DNA of 64,000 nucleotides from CAZHBA01 sp964530225 (lineage in GTDB: Bacteria; Pseudomonadota; Alphaproteobacteria; UBA6615), in NCBI GenBank assembly GCA_964530225.1, contig CAZHBA010000049.1, positions 1-64,000 on the forward strand, written 5' to 3'. Below, piece by piece: positions 1 to 9,296 of this stretch. Made by a program: the position numbers and the translations under genes. Under the pieces are notes generated by a model. That model searched no databases. It saw only the letters and a list, made by a program, of their open reading frames with translations, and was not told the DNA's origin. The first letter of the stretch is position 1. Each line of letters opens with the position of its first letter.

Positions 1-26
1 GTGGCATGGGTGGCATGGGCATGTAG
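1..26 (+). CDS. groL: GroEL chaperonin, C-terminal tail (partial)
   Basis: Only the last codons lie in the window. Reading from base 3 they give Gly-Met-Gly-Gly-Met-Gly-Met followed by TAG at 24-26. A Gly-Gly-Met repeat just before the stop is the hallmark tail of GroEL chaperonins, which fold proteins in the cytosol together with GroES. A strong terminator follows 28 bases later. The body of the gene lies left of the window, so the call rests on this tail alone. Confidence 0.7.
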
Positions 27-53
27 CCACTCCGCTTCCAAGTACGTTTCAAG

Positions 54-86
54 GGCCGCGCTGGGTATCCCCGGTGCGGCCTTTTT
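54..86 (+). terminator. Intrinsic terminator after groL
   Basis: GGCCGC at 54-59 pairs with GCGGCC at 76-81. The inner part (GCTGGG against CCCCGGT) extends the stem, and five T follow at 82-86. This is a classic Rho-independent terminator and would end the groL transcript. Confidence 0.85.
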
Positions 87-192
87 CTTATCAAAACCGT
101 TCCAAAAACTTAGCTATGTACTGCCTTTCGAAACATTGTATACAAAGTAATAGTATATATAGTATCGTTTTACCAGGAGGCCATACGATGCC

Positions 193-699
193 ATGTTTGA
201 CGATGACAATAGCGATGCTGCTGCACTCCGTCGGCGCGGACCCGGCGATAGTCCCGGCATATTATTGTGGCGGGCGGCGAATGCCTGGCAGCGCGAGGTC
301 AGGAGCGTTGTCAAATCCCAAGGGCTGACCCAGGCCCAGTACGTCCTGTTGCTGGGCTTGTGCGGTCTCGAGGATCAGTCGGTTACCGATCCGGCAGCGA
401 TTACCCAGCAGGCGCTGGCCAAATACTGTGGCGTCGACACGGCGATGGCGTCGCAGGTGCTGCGGCAGTTGGAGGCGGCGGGCCATCTGCGCCGTGCACC
501 GGGGATGGATGCGCGCTCGCGGTCGCTACAATTGAGCGCCAACGGGAGGTGGGCTGTCGATGAAATTGCGCCCAAGGTTGGCGCGGTCGACGCCAGGTTC
601 TTTGCCGCGTTGGGCGAAAACGCGGAAATGTTTAAAGCTGCCTTGCAGGTGCTAATCGGTCTGCCGCCGCGCCTCGGCTCGTCGCGGCGGTTCGGATAA
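193..699 (+). CDS. MarR-family transcriptional regulator
   Basis: A 168-residue protein with the size and layout of MarR-type winged-helix repressors: an N-terminal dimerisation helix, then a winged helix from about residue 45 to 125 containing a recognition segment in which an alanine-rich stretch leads into VLRQLEAAG, followed by a beta-wing (LRRAPGMDARSRSL) and a C-terminal dimer helix. Such proteins are dimeric DNA-binding repressors that respond to small phenolic or oxidant ligands. An AGGAGG at 175-180 lies 12 bases before this ATG. A nearer ATG at 188 is in another frame and gives no recognisable protein. The next gene is convergent, so the target is not obvious. The ligand cannot be inferred. 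Confidence 0.85.
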   Translation: MFDDDNSDAAALRRRGPGDSPGILLWRAANAWQREVRSVVKSQGLTQAQYVLLLGLCGLEDQSVTDPAAITQQALAKYCGVDTAMASQVLRQLEAAGHLRRAPGMDARSRSLQLSANGRWAVDEIAPKVGAVDARFFAALGENAEMFKAALQVLIGLPPRLGSSRRFG

Positions 700-707
700 C
701 GGGCCTT

Positions 708-1589
708 CTAAAGTTCTTCGATCACCCGAATGATACCGGCCTGATCGAGCTCACCCCATCCCCGATCGATCATTTTTTGCCAGAGCTTCCGATTGCCACT
801 CAGGGTCGGCGTATCGAGGCCGACTTGCGCGGCCAGCTCGAGAGCCTGGTCGACGTCTTTGAGTTGTACCCGGGCCGGGCCCCCAGGCTCGAACATGCGT
901 TCGACCATGCGCCCACCGTGGAGGTCAAGGACCCGCGATTCCGCAAATCCGCCCTGCAACGCTTCGCGCACCTTGCTGGGATCGACGCCGGAACGTTGAG
1001 CCAAGGTCAGGCCTTCGGCGACGGCGGCAAGCGTCACCGCGACGATCGCCTGATTGGCTGTTTTCGCCACCTGTCCGGCGCCTATATCGCCAATATGGGT
1101 GATGTTGCGGCCCAGCACTTCGAATATGGGTCGCACCCGCTCTAGTTCCTCGGCGGTGCATCCGGCCATGATCGACAGTGATGCCTGTTCGGCCCCCACT
1201 TGGCCGCCGGAGACCGGCGCGTCGATATAGGTACAGCCGGTGTCGCCAACCTCCCCGGCCCATTTGCGGGTTTCGCGTACCTTAGTGGTCCCCATATCGA
1301 TGACGGTCTTACCGGGCGATAAGCCGGCGATGACGCTATCGGGGCCGTGCAACACATTGTCCACTGCCACAGTATCGGTCACCATGATGATGATGGTGTC
1401 GGCGGTACTGGCGACCTTGCGCGGATTATCGGCGGGGGTCAAACCTTCTCCGGCCAGTTCGTCGACCGGGCCGGGACTGCGGCTAGCCACCGTGACGGAC
1501 GCACCTGCCTTGTACAGATTGCGGGCCATCGGCTTACCCATATGGCCGAGGCCGATCAGACCGATTTTCCATCTGTTCACGTTCACCAT
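708..1589 (-). CDS. NAD(P)-dependent beta-hydroxyacid dehydrogenase (HIBADH family)
   Basis: 293 residues, normal for the 3-hydroxyisobutyrate / tartronate-semialdehyde reductase family. The Rossmann fingerprint GLGHMG is at residues 13-18, the substrate-binding signature DAPVSGG at 123-129, and the catalytic lysine of the GQVAKTANQ motif is Lys176. The family oxidises beta-hydroxyacids to semialdehydes, or the reverse, in the cytosol. The substrate (3-hydroxyisobutyrate, tartronate semialdehyde, succinic semialdehyde) cannot be settled from sequence, and no valine-degradation neighbours are present. It ends 8 bases from the convergent MarR gene. Confidence 0.88.
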   Translation of the reverse strand: MVNVNRWKIGLIGLGHMGKPMARNLYKAGASVTVASRSPGPVDELAGEGLTPADNPRKVASTADTIIIMVTDTVAVDNVLHGPDSVIAGLSPGKTVIDMGTTKVRETRKWAGEVGDTGCTYIDAPVSGGQVGAEQASLSIMAGCTAEELERVRPIFEVLGRNITHIGDIGAGQVAKTANQAIVAVTLAAVAEGLTLAQRSGVDPSKVREALQGGFAESRVLDLHGGRMVERMFEPGGPARVQLKDVDQALELAAQVGLDTPTLSGNRKLWQKMIDRGWGELDQAGIIRVIEEL

Positions 1590-1616
1590 GTTCGTAGTCT
1601 CCGGCGTAGCGGGGTT

Positions 1617-2021
1617 TTAGGGAACGGCGAAGCGCGCCGCCGCGCCGCGCTCGATGGCGGCGGCGTTGAGGCGGTCGATATCGAGCGAAAAGCGCATCAT
1701 CTCGAGCAGGCGTAATTCTTCTTGCGTTGCTGTTCCGTCAGAGGCAATCACGTCACAGGCCAACGCGTAGGCGGTTTCGCGCAAGCGGTCGGGTAGCGTC
1801 TCGTGCATCTCATCGAACGCTTTTTCCAAGCCATCTTCGTCGGCCAGAAGAGCGGCGCAGTCGTTCGTGATATTCGGTAATCGCCCAAGATCGAACGAGG
1901 CGAATACCGGCAACAGGCTGACGATTTCGCTAATCCGGGCCAATTCGGAATCGGTCATGTCGCTATCTGCCGCCGACGCTATAACCATGGCGTAGATGAG
2001 TGCCGCTTGGTGATCGATCAT
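1617..2021 (-). CDS. TerB-family (tellurite-resistance-like) protein
   Basis: A 134-residue all-helical acidic protein. The opening resembles the TerB fold: a helix with YAMVIASAADSDMTDSE, in which acidic residues in the first inter-helix loop could bind a metal. A second similar helical unit, ending in a DVIASDGTATQEE loop, completes the TerB/DjlA pseudo-repeat. Isolated TerB-like proteins are common in alphaproteobacteria and have no proven link to tellurite. AAGGAA seven bases before the ATG is a good ribosome site. It follows the helicase gene by 74 bases on the same strand and may be cotranscribed. The function is unknown. Confidence 0.75.
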   Translation of the reverse strand: MIDHQAALIYAMVIASAADSDMTDSELARISEIVSLLPVFASFDLGRLPNITNDCAALLADEDGLEKAFDEMHETLPDRLRETAYALACDVIASDGTATQEELRLLEMMRFSLDIDRLNAAAIERGAAARFAVP

Positions 2022-2095
2022 TTTGATTTCCTTGGCTTGAGTGCCGGGGGGATAAAGCCGCCTCGTGGCCCCACCGTCAAGCGATGGCGAAAAAT

Positions 2096-4867
2096 TTAGC
2101 CTGCACTGGCGAAAAACGCCGTTGTCTCTTCGATCGCCTCGACCAAACCGATACGCTGCGCCTCGACGCCGTCTGGAAATGCGCCCAGGAGGCGCGACGG
2201 TATGGCGCTATCGAGGATGACGAAAATACCCCGATCGCTGTCGCGGCGAATTAGGCGCCCGTAGGCCTGCGACAGGCGTAAGCGGGTTTGCATGTCGTCG
2301 TAGACGCGGCCGCCGAATTCTTCGCGCCTTGCCTTATGGAGAATGGTCGGGCGCGGCCACGGGACGCGGTCGAACGCCAGCAAGCGTAGCGAAGCTCCGG
2401 GCACATCGACGCCGTCGCGCACCGCATCGGTACCCAGCAGGCAGGAGTCTGCTTCGGCACGGAAGATATCGATTAGGGTCGCCACGTTCAGGGCGTCGAC
2501 GTGCTGGGCATAGAGCTGTAAGCCGGCATCGTCCAGCGGCGTGGCGATGCTGGCGTGTACCTGACGTAGCCGCACGATCGAGGTGAATAGTCCCAGGCCG
2601 CCGCCGCCGGATGCCAAGAACAACTCGCGCAGCGCCGCGGCCACCTGGTCGGGTTCGTTGCGTTGGACGTCGGTGACGATCAAAGCCCGTGTTTGTTTGG
2701 CGTAATCGAACGGCGAGGCGACACGGGCACGGATCGCTGGCGCCGGTAGGTGGATCGCCCCGGTTTGGCGCTTGGCGGTGTGCCAGTCTTGCTCCACGTC
2801 GCCGCTGCGCCCGGTCAGGGTGGCCGAGGTGACCAGGACGCCGTGCGCCCGGCTGGCGATCGATTCGGCGAACGGAATCGTCGGGTCGACCCAGTGACGG
2901 AACATGCCGGCGTCGAAATCGTGGCCGTCGATGCGGTCGACGGCAAACCAGTCGACGAAAATCTCAGGTGTTGACCCATCCAGCGTGCCGAGCATGCTGA
3001 TCCAACCAGAGATGAGTATTTCGCCGCGCCGCGCCAGCGCTCGGCAGATCGCCTCGATGCGTGTTCGCGTGGCGCTGTCGAGTTCGTCGGCGTCCACATC
3101 GAGGCGGTGGCGTAAGCGGTCGCGCAGCTGTAGCAGCGGGTGCACCAGCCGCGCCAAGCTATCGGCCAGTTCGTGTCCAGCCTCGCTGACCGCGTGTTCC
3201 AGCGGATGCACGTTGGTCTCTAGGCTATAGAAACTGTGCTGCGTGCTGGTGCGGGCGTAGACTTGTTGACGCAACGCGCTCAAAAACGCCTCCGCTGGGC
3301 CCTGGGGATTGGATTCGCCGAGCCGCGTCGCCCAACCCGGTGCGGGTAGGTTACCGGCCTCGGTCAGGGCGGTAGCAAGGGCCTCGTGGGCGGTGTCGTC
3401 GTCGGCAGCGATCAGGTCGCTGGCGCGTTCGCGCAGGCCACGGGCGCGGCCGCCGGAACGCTGGCGGCTGCCCTCCGGCCCCAGCAACCAGCGCCGCAAT
3501 TCGGCGGTCTCCTGACCCGACAAGTGGCCGCCGAAGGCCGAGTCGGCAGCGTCGAACAGATGGTGGCCCTCGTCGAAGACGTAGCGGGTGGGCAGGCGGT
3601 CGTCATCGTCGCCGAGCGCGGCCTGGATCATCACTAGCGCATGGTTGGCGACCACCAAATCGGCGCGCTGGGCCCGGCGCACGCTGTGTTCGATATAGCA
3701 TTTCGAATAGTGCGGGCAGGCGGAATAAATGCACTCGCCGCGCCGGTCGGACAGCGACAACGTTGCTTCTGATCCCACCAGATCGACGAGCCAGGCGGGA
3801 AAATCGCCGCCGAAATCACCGTCGCGGGTTGCCGCCGCCCAGCGGGCCAGCAAGCCGAGCCCGATTGCGTCGCGCGGCCGCAAGGCGAGATAGCACCCCA
3901 CCGCTTCCTCCATGTTGAGCAGGCACAAATAGTTTTCGCGGCCCTTACGGATGACCACCTTGGCCGCCTTCAACTGAGGATCAGGATAGAGGTGGTCGAG
4001 TTCCTGGTCGATCTGGCGCTGCAAGTTGCGGGTGTATGTGCTGATCCAGACGGGCCCGCCATTACGCTCAGCCCACAGGCTCGCCGGGGCGATGTAACCC
4101 AGGGTCTTACCGGTGCCGGTGCCGGCCTCGGCGAGGACGAAGTTTGGTGTTTCAGGTGCCGGCCGGGGTGCAAACATGGCGCTAACCGCGGATGCGTAGT
4201 CGGCCTGCATGGGACGGGGCTCGGCGTCGGCACCAAGCAGCTCGGCGAGGCGCTGGCGGGCCTCGCCGGATTCAACCGGTTCGTCACCCGTTGGCGTTTC
4301 CGGCGCCATCTCGGCCCATTTGGGAAGCTTGCGCCAAACCGCCAAGGTGCCCGAGGTGCCAGCGGCGTCCTTGGGCAGGGCATCCGCCTTAAGTGTTTGC
4401 AACATGATCGGACCCCATAACCATCCGGCACGCGTCATGTCGCGAGCGACCGCTACGGCGTCGTCGTAGCCGCTGGCGTCACTGGCGATCTCCGTCAGTA
4501 GTTGGCCCGCCACTGTGTGCAGCAAGGGTGTCGGCGCCTGGTCTGCGGCGAGGCCCAGCGTGCGGGCGACCCCTTGTAAGGTGGGCAGGGTGAACTGCGC
4601 CGGTCGCACGAAGGCGAACAGCTCCAATATGTCGTAGCAGGCCAGATGATCGCAGTCTAACCGGCGCGCCACCGAGGGCGCGTGGCATAGCAGCGGCGGC
4701 ACCGCCTTGATGCGCCGCGCTACCTCGTCGAAAGCGAGGGTTTCCGGCGCATCATCCGCTGCCGCCCAAATAGCGTTGGTGCGCGAAATATGGACGGCCG
4801 CCAGCGGCAGCAGCATTGCCGGGGTATCAGGCATAACTGGCGCCAAAGTGGGGGAATCTTGGCTCAT
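2096..4867 (-). CDS. ATP-dependent DNA helicase, DinG/XPD-like superfamily 2
   Basis: 923 residues. Walker A is AGTGTGKT at about 248-255 and the DEAH-type Walker B is DEGH near residue 440. Between them lies a cysteine set (a Cys in NYLCLLN, then VGC, CIYSAC and SKC) placed like the four ligands of the Fe-S cluster of DinG/XPD helicases. Helicase motifs IV-VI follow, including TSATL and the final QAYGRLIRR. These enzymes unwind DNA 5'-3' and clear R-loops and G-quadruplexes. The first 200 residues hold a stretch (DILELFAF) that looks like a degraded DnaQ exonuclease segment without its catalytic acids. This long form is normal for Rhodospirillales. The gene is monocistronic or leads into the TerB gene. 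Confidence 0.9.
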   Translation of the reverse strand: MSQDSPTLAPVMPDTPAMLLPLAAVHISRTNAIWAAADDAPETLAFDEVARRIKAVPPLLCHAPSVARRLDCDHLACYDILELFAFVRPAQFTLPTLQGVARTLGLAADQAPTPLLHTVAGQLLTEIASDASGYDDAVAVARDMTRAGWLWGPIMLQTLKADALPKDAAGTSGTLAVWRKLPKWAEMAPETPTGDEPVESGEARQRLAELLGADAEPRPMQADYASAVSAMFAPRPAPETPNFVLAEAGTGTGKTLGYIAPASLWAERNGGPVWISTYTRNLQRQIDQELDHLYPDPQLKAAKVVIRKGRENYLCLLNMEEAVGCYLALRPRDAIGLGLLARWAAATRDGDFGGDFPAWLVDLVGSEATLSLSDRRGECIYSACPHYSKCYIEHSVRRAQRADLVVANHALVMIQAALGDDDDRLPTRYVFDEGHHLFDAADSAFGGHLSGQETAELRRWLLGPEGSRQRSGGRARGLRERASDLIAADDDTAHEALATALTEAGNLPAPGWATRLGESNPQGPAEAFLSALRQQVYARTSTQHSFYSLETNVHPLEHAVSEAGHELADSLARLVHPLLQLRDRLRHRLDVDADELDSATRTRIEAICRALARRGEILISGWISMLGTLDGSTPEIFVDWFAVDRIDGHDFDAGMFRHWVDPTIPFAESIASRAHGVLVTSATLTGRSGDVEQDWHTAKRQTGAIHLPAPAIRARVASPFDYAKQTRALIVTDVQRNEPDQVAAALRELFLASGGGGLGLFTSIVRLRQVHASIATPLDDAGLQLYAQHVDALNVATLIDIFRAEADSCLLGTDAVRDGVDVPGASLRLLAFDRVPWPRPTILHKARREEFGGRVYDDMQTRLRLSQAYGRLIRRDSDRGIFVILDSAIPSRLLGAFPDGVEAQRIGLVEAIEETTAFFASAG

Positions 4868-5083
4868 GGCCCAACCTTAGCGGGGATGCACGATTAGTCG
4901 CTAAAACTTTCGTCAAGTTTTGGCCAATCAAGGGCAAAAGTCTAAGCGATCCTGCGTGACTTTCCCCCTATGGCCGGTATCCTCTGTGCTGTAAAAGTTT
5001 ATTCAGGTATGTACGGACAGGCGTGGAGGCTTGCTAGTACTCGGCCAGTTTTCATGCTGTTTTTCGGGTAGGAGTACCTATTT

Positions 5084-5266
5084 ATGGCTGTAATACCTAG
5101 TGGTCCCGTATCAACCTTCGTTCTCGATGCGTCACCGTGGCCGACGCCTGAACCACCAACCGCAATGCAAGCGGATAACCCGAGCGAGGCGGTAACGCCA
5201 CCTTCGACGGGTACTGCTGTGTTGCCGGAACAGCCGCGCGACCAGCACGTCGATATATCGGTCTAA
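5084..5266 (+). CDS. Possible small proline/threonine-rich protein
   Basis: A 60-codon open frame. It is preceded by TAGGAG at about 5070-5075, at usable spacing from the ATG, and followed 8 bases after its stop by a GC-rich hairpin. The product is polar, rich in Pro, Thr and Ser, with no signal peptide, membrane segment or known domain. The ribosome site and the following hairpin are the only evidence that it is expressed. It may also be chance. Confidence 0.3.
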   Translation: MAVIPSGPVSTFVLDASPWPTPEPPTAMQADNPSEAVTPPSTGTAVLPEQPRDQHVDISV

Positions 5267-5274
5267 TCGGGTCC

Positions 5275-5292
5275 GCCCGGCATTTGCCGGGC
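5275..5292 (+). terminator. GC-rich hairpin, possible weak terminator
   Basis: GCCCGGC at 5275-5281 pairs perfectly with GCCGGGC at 5286-5292 around a four-base loop. The sequence after it is AATATATAAAT, not a clean T-run, so it may act as a weak or factor-assisted terminator separating the small frame at 5084 from lysK. Confidence 0.35.
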
Positions 5293-5453
5293 AATATATA
5301 AATACAGATCAACCGCTACGTGGTTGCCCGCGCGTACGGTTGATTCTGTTTTGCGCCCCGCCAATTTGACTGGCGGCAACAGAATTTATTCCAATTTACC
5401 GCAATAGGCTCTAGGGTCCGCCCGCATTCAAACTGACTGGTGATTTGGGGTAG

Positions 5454-7055
5454 ATGACGGTGGAACGCGAATTGGCGGGTGAGGCCCGGGCGTGGCCATT
5501 CGAGGAGGCGCGCGCGATTATCAAACGCATTGGTGGCGCCGAAACGAACCAGGTGCCCGACAAGGGTTACGTGCTGTTCGAGACTGGCTACGGGCCGTCT
5601 GGCCTGCCCCATATCGGCACCTTCGGCGAGGTGGCGCGTACCACCATGGTGCGCCGCGCGTTCGCTACGCTGTCGGATATTCCGACCCGCCTGATCGCCT
5701 TTTCTGACGATTACGACGGGTTGCGCAAGGTGCCCGACAACATACCCAACGGTGAAGCACTGGAACCGCATTTGGGTAAGCCACTGACCGCAGTACCCGA
5801 TCCGTTTGACACTCATGATAGCTTCGGCGCCCACAACAATGCGCGCCTGCAGGCGTTCCTCGACCAGTTCGAGTTTGACTATGAATTTTTCAGTTCGACC
5901 AAGTGCTACAGCGACGGCCTGTTCGACGAGACGCTGTTGAGCCTGCTGGCTCACTACGACTCGGTGATGGAGGTAGTTCTACCGACCCTGGGCCAGGAGC
6001 GGCAGGCGACCTATAGCCCGTTCCTGCCGATCTGTCCGCGCACCGGTGTTGTGCTGCAGGTGCCGATGGAGGAGGTCAAGCCGGGTGACGGCACTGTCGT
6101 CTACCGCGACCCAGGGACCGATGCGTTCACCGAAACCCCGGTCACAGGAGGGCATTGCAAGCTGCAATGGAAAGCCGACTGGGCGATGCGCTGGACGGCG
6201 CTCGCCGTCGACTACGAAATGTCGGGCAAGGATTTGATCGAGTCGGTGAAGCTGTCGAGTAAGATTGCGCGCATCCTTGGCGCGCGGCCGCCCGAGGGGC
6301 TGACCTACGAGCTATTCCTTGACGAAAATGCAGAAAAGATATCCAAGTCACGCGGTAACGGCCTGACCATCGACGAGTGGCTGACCTACGGCCCGCCGGA
6401 GAGCCTGTCGCAGTTTATGTTCAACAAGCCGAAGACCGCCAAGCGGCTCTATTTCGACGTCATTCCCAAGTCGGTCGACGAATATCTCGGCAATGTGGCG
6501 CGTTTCCATAAACAGGAACCCGCCGACCGCCTGCAGAACTCGGTGTGGCACATCCATGGCGGTGCGGTGCCGAAGATCGAGATCGATATTTCCTTCGGCG
6601 TGCTGCTAAATCTCGCCTGCGCCTGCAATACCGAGGATCCGGCGGTGCTGTGGGGCTTCATCGCCCGCTATGCGCCGGGCGCCACACCGGCCAGCGATCC
6701 GCTACTCGACCGCTTAGTCGTCCACGCGCTGGCCTTCTACCGCGATTTCGTCAAGTCGGCGAAGAACTATCGTGACCTCGACGACCGCGAACGCGTGGCG
6801 ATGGCAGAGCTTGCCGACCGCATCGACGCGCTCGCTGCCAATCCCGACGCGGAGACCATTCAGAACGAGGTCTATGCCGTCGGCAAGGCGCACGAGTTCG
6901 AGCCGTTGCGCGATTGGTTCAAGGCGCTCTACGAAGTGCTATTCGGTGAAAGTCAAGGTCCGCGCTTCGGTTCCTTCGCCGCGCTTTATGGTGCGCCCGA
7001 GACGGTCGCCCTGATCCGCCGTGCGCTGGCCGGTGAGGACCTGGCGGCGGGGTAG
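5454..7055 (+). CDS. lysK: Class I lysine--tRNA ligase
   Basis: 533 residues, the usual length for class I LysRS, the Rossmann-fold enzyme found in archaea and many alphaproteobacteria in place of class II LysS. The HIGH-type motif is PHIG at 52-55 and the KMSKS-type motif is KISKS at 295-299. The region between them (FSDDYDGLRKVP, then a long connective domain) matches the family, and the C-terminal half is the helical anticodon-binding part. It charges tRNA-Lys in the cytosol. The chosen ATG has no strong Shine-Dalgarno. An overlapping 212-codon antisense frame is a shadow. It ends 5 bases from the convergent aminotransferase. Confidence 0.95.
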   Translation: MTVERELAGEARAWPFEEARAIIKRIGGAETNQVPDKGYVLFETGYGPSGLPHIGTFGEVARTTMVRRAFATLSDIPTRLIAFSDDYDGLRKVPDNIPNGEALEPHLGKPLTAVPDPFDTHDSFGAHNNARLQAFLDQFEFDYEFFSSTKCYSDGLFDETLLSLLAHYDSVMEVVLPTLGQERQATYSPFLPICPRTGVVLQVPMEEVKPGDGTVVYRDPGTDAFTETPVTGGHCKLQWKADWAMRWTALAVDYEMSGKDLIESVKLSSKIARILGARPPEGLTYELFLDENAEKISKSRGNGLTIDEWLTYGPPESLSQFMFNKPKTAKRLYFDVIPKSVDEYLGNVARFHKQEPADRLQNSVWHIHGGAVPKIEIDISFGVLLNLACACNTEDPAVLWGFIARYAPGATPASDPLLDRLVVHALAFYRDFVKSAKNYRDLDDRERVAMAELADRIDALAANPDAETIQNEVYAVGKAHEFEPLRDWFKALYEVLFGESQGPRFGSFAALYGAPETVALIRRALAGEDLAAG

Positions 7056-7059
7056 TCGC

Positions 7060-7905
7060 CTATGATTTCGAGTGCGCGAAATCCCAGTAGAGATCGCGGG
7101 TACGCCGGTAGACTGGCCCTGGTTGCAGGTCGCGGTCCTCGTAGCGGATTACCGGCTGTACCTTGCCGTAATTGCCGGTATTGAATATCTCGGCGGCCTC
7201 GAGAAGTTCCTCGGTACGCACTGTACGCTCGATGACTGACATGCCGTCGGCACGCATTAGTTCGATTAACCGCTGCCGAGTGATCCCGTTCAAAAAAGAA
7301 CCGTTCGGTACCGGCGTGATGGCAACGCCGTCCCTGACGATCCAAATGTTAGAGGTGGCGAACTCGGCGACGTGGCCCAGCCCGTCGCGCATCACCGGGT
7401 TCTGGTAACCGCGGTTGCGCGCTTCGATCAGGGCGCGCGAGCTGTTAGGGTAGTGGCACGACGCCTTGGCGCCGGTTGGCGCGGTTTCCGGACCGGGCCG
7501 CCGGTAGCTGCTGAGACAGCATGAAAACCCGGAGCCGGTTGGCATCGCCGCTTCGAAAATGGTCAGCGCGAACTTAGTACTTTCGGGGTCGGGCACCAGC
7601 ACGTCGAGCGCGGCATCGGCCCAGAACATTGGCCGGATATAAAGCGCGCTGTCCGGCGCGAACCGTTTGATCCCGTCGAGGGCGATTTCCTCAATCTCAC
7701 CGGTGCTCAGCACTGGCTCCATGTTCATGACCTTGGTCGAGTCGATAACGCGCTGGCAGTGACGGTCGAGATCGGGGGTGACCCCCTCGAAGGCACGGGC
7801 GCCATCGAAGGCGATCGAGCCGAGCCAGATGGCGTGGGAATCGGCACCAATCAGCGGCACGTTACCCTCTACCCAATCTCCGTCGACATATGTCTTTGAA
7901 GCCAT
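7060..7905 (-). CDS. ilvE: Branched-chain amino acid aminotransferase (class IV PLP enzyme)
   Basis: 281 residues, fold-type IV transaminase. The PLP-binding lysine is Lys147 in GAKASCHYPNS, which aligns with the KxxxNY region of IlvE, and the loop RDGLGHVAEFATSN holds the Glu that contacts the pyridine nitrogen. A PNGSFLNGITR segment forms the phosphate cup. It transfers amino groups between glutamate and the keto-acids of Leu, Ile and Val. A D-amino-acid transaminase or ADC lyase reading is less likely. The frame opens with TTG at 7914, but the ATG at 7905, 12 bases from an AAGGA, is preferred. It diverges from def across about 110 bases. Confidence 0.82.
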   Translation of the reverse strand: MASKTYVDGDWVEGNVPLIGADSHAIWLGSIAFDGARAFEGVTPDLDRHCQRVIDSTKVMNMEPVLSTGEIEEIALDGIKRFAPDSALYIRPMFWADAALDVLVPDPESTKFALTIFEAAMPTGSGFSCCLSSYRRPGPETAPTGAKASCHYPNSSRALIEARNRGYQNPVMRDGLGHVAEFATSNIWIVRDGVAITPVPNGSFLNGITRQRLIELMRADGMSVIERTVRTEELLEAAEIFNTGNYGKVQPVIRYEDRDLQPGPVYRRTRDLYWDFAHSKS

Positions 7906-8019
7906 CGTCTGCAAATGTCCTTCGATTCTGACGTCGGTGATTCTGCTGCAAGCATAGCGTTAAGTCGGGGTGCCAGTCTGCCCCTTTACCAACCCCGGTG
8001 CGAACCTCATATTGCCGGT

Positions 8020-8634
8020 ATGCCAATTTTGAAAATTGCCCGTATGGGCCATTACATTTTGAACCAAAGAGCCGACGAGGTTGCCGACCCGACGGTGCCC
8101 GATGTGGCCCGGTTGGTTGCCGCCATGGTCGAGACCATGGAAGACGCCGACGGCACTGGATTAGCGGCGCCGCAGGTACACATGCCGTGGCGGATTGTGG
8201 TCTACAAGGTGATAGCGGAACGCGCCAGGGCCGAGATCGGCGCTGAGGCTAATGACTGGGACGATGAAGGTGCTGCGAGCCGCGAGGTGCCGACGACGGC
8301 TATGATCAATCCGGTGGTCGAGCCGTTGGGCGAGGACACAAATATGGGCTTCGAGGCCTGCCTCTCGGTGCCCGATATGGTGGGGCCGGTGCGCCGCTTC
8401 AACAAAGTTCGCGTGACCTACCAGACTCTCGACGGTGAAACCGTGGAGTGCGAGGCTGAAAGTTTCCACGCCCGGGTCATCCAGCACGAATGCGATCATC
8501 TGGACGGTATTCTCTATCCCATGCGCATCGAGGACATGTCGCAATTCGGTTATGTTGACGAGCTGCGCAAGCGCACCGGTGCGGCGGAGGGCGAGGACGA
8601 AGAAGAGGTGAGCAATGCGGCGGCAGATGACTGA
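8020..8634 (+). CDS. def: Peptide deformylase
   Basis: 204 residues from ATG 8020. An open frame reaches back to 7915, but the extra 35 residues abut the divergent aminotransferase start and are not family-like. All three motifs are present: GTGLAAPQ at 45-52, EACLSVP at 112-118 (the Cys binds the metal) and HECDH at 156-160. It removes the formyl group from nascent proteins. About 20 acidic residues are inserted at 66-90 between motifs I and II, and an acidic tail follows the core. The last 20 bases overlap the COQ9 gene, suggesting coupling. Confidence 0.93.
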   Translation: MPILKIARMGHYILNQRADEVADPTVPDVARLVAAMVETMEDADGTGLAAPQVHMPWRIVVYKVIAERARAEIGAEANDWDDEGAASREVPTTAMINPVVEPLGEDTNMGFEACLSVPDMVGPVRRFNKVRVTYQTLDGETVECEAESFHARVIQHECDHLDGILYPMRIEDMSQFGYVDELRKRTGAAEGEDEEEVSNAAADD

Positions 8635-9289
8635 GTATCTGGTGACCGAACGTCGGGCGATTCTCGACAAGGCGCTCGCCCATGTGCCGTTCGACGGCTG
8701 GACCGACCGTTCGTTGCGCCAGGGCGCTGCCGAGGCGGGCCTTGATGACATGATGTTGCAGCGCGCCTTTCCGTGCGGTGCAGCCGACGCTATCGTATTC
8801 TGGAGCACCGAAAGCGACTGCGCGCTGGCTGCCGCGCTGGCTGCGCAGAATATCGACGAGCTTAAGGTGCGGGAACGCATCGCTGCCGCAGTGCGCTGGC
8901 GGTTGGAACATCTGGCGCCGCACCGCGAAGCTGTACGCCGGGCGCTAAGCTATTTTGTGCAGCCGCAGCATGTACGCCTGGGCACGCGCTGTCTCTACAA
9001 CACCGTCGACAAGATGTGGCACGCCGCCGGCGACACCGCGACCGATTTCAACTTCTACACCAAGCGCGGCCTGTTAGCGGGCGTCTACACCAGCACTCTG
9101 CTGTTTTGGCTCGACGACGAGTCGGAAAACTATGCGGCGACCTGGGCGTTCCTAGACCGCCGTATCGCGGACGTCCTGCGCATCCCGCAAGTGTCGGAGC
9201 GGCTAGGCAAACTTTCCTCGGGCATCCCCCGGCCGCGTCGCTTCGTGCAGCGCGTGCGCGAAAATCTGCGCGAGGGCGACCGTGTCTAG
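8615..9289 (+). CDS. COQ9-family ubiquinone biosynthesis protein
   Basis: 224 residues (ATG 8627 would give 220). The N-terminal helices mimic a TetR-like helix-turn-helix (VPFDGWTDRSLRQGAAEAGL). The COQ9 domain follows with DKMWHAAGDTATDFNFYTKR and a hydrophobic lipid-binding tail region LLAGVYTSTLLFWLDD. COQ9 binds isoprenoid quinone intermediates and presents them to COQ7 hydroxylase at the inner membrane. In alphaproteobacteria it is a conserved single-copy gene. It overlaps the end of def by 20 bases, so the two are probably translated from one message. Confidence 0.88.
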   Translation: MRRQMTEYLVTERRAILDKALAHVPFDGWTDRSLRQGAAEAGLDDMMLQRAFPCGAADAIVFWSTESDCALAAALAAQNIDELKVRERIAAAVRWRLEHLAPHREAVRRALSYFVQPQHVRLGTRCLYNTVDKMWHAAGDTATDFNFYTKRGLLAGVYTSTLLFWLDDESENYAATWAFLDRRIADVLRIPQVSERLGKLSSGIPRPRRFVQRVRENLREGDRV

Positions 9290-9296
9290 GTTGGCG

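Noticed and set aside
74..328. Open frame using ATG 188 with ideal spacing from AGGAGG
   Set aside because: It overlaps the MarR gene in another frame, gives no recognisable protein and is rich in rare combinations. MarR from ATG 193 is better.
5316..5954. 212-codon antisense frame over lysK
   Set aside because: A shadow of the class I LysRS reading frame with no ribosome site.
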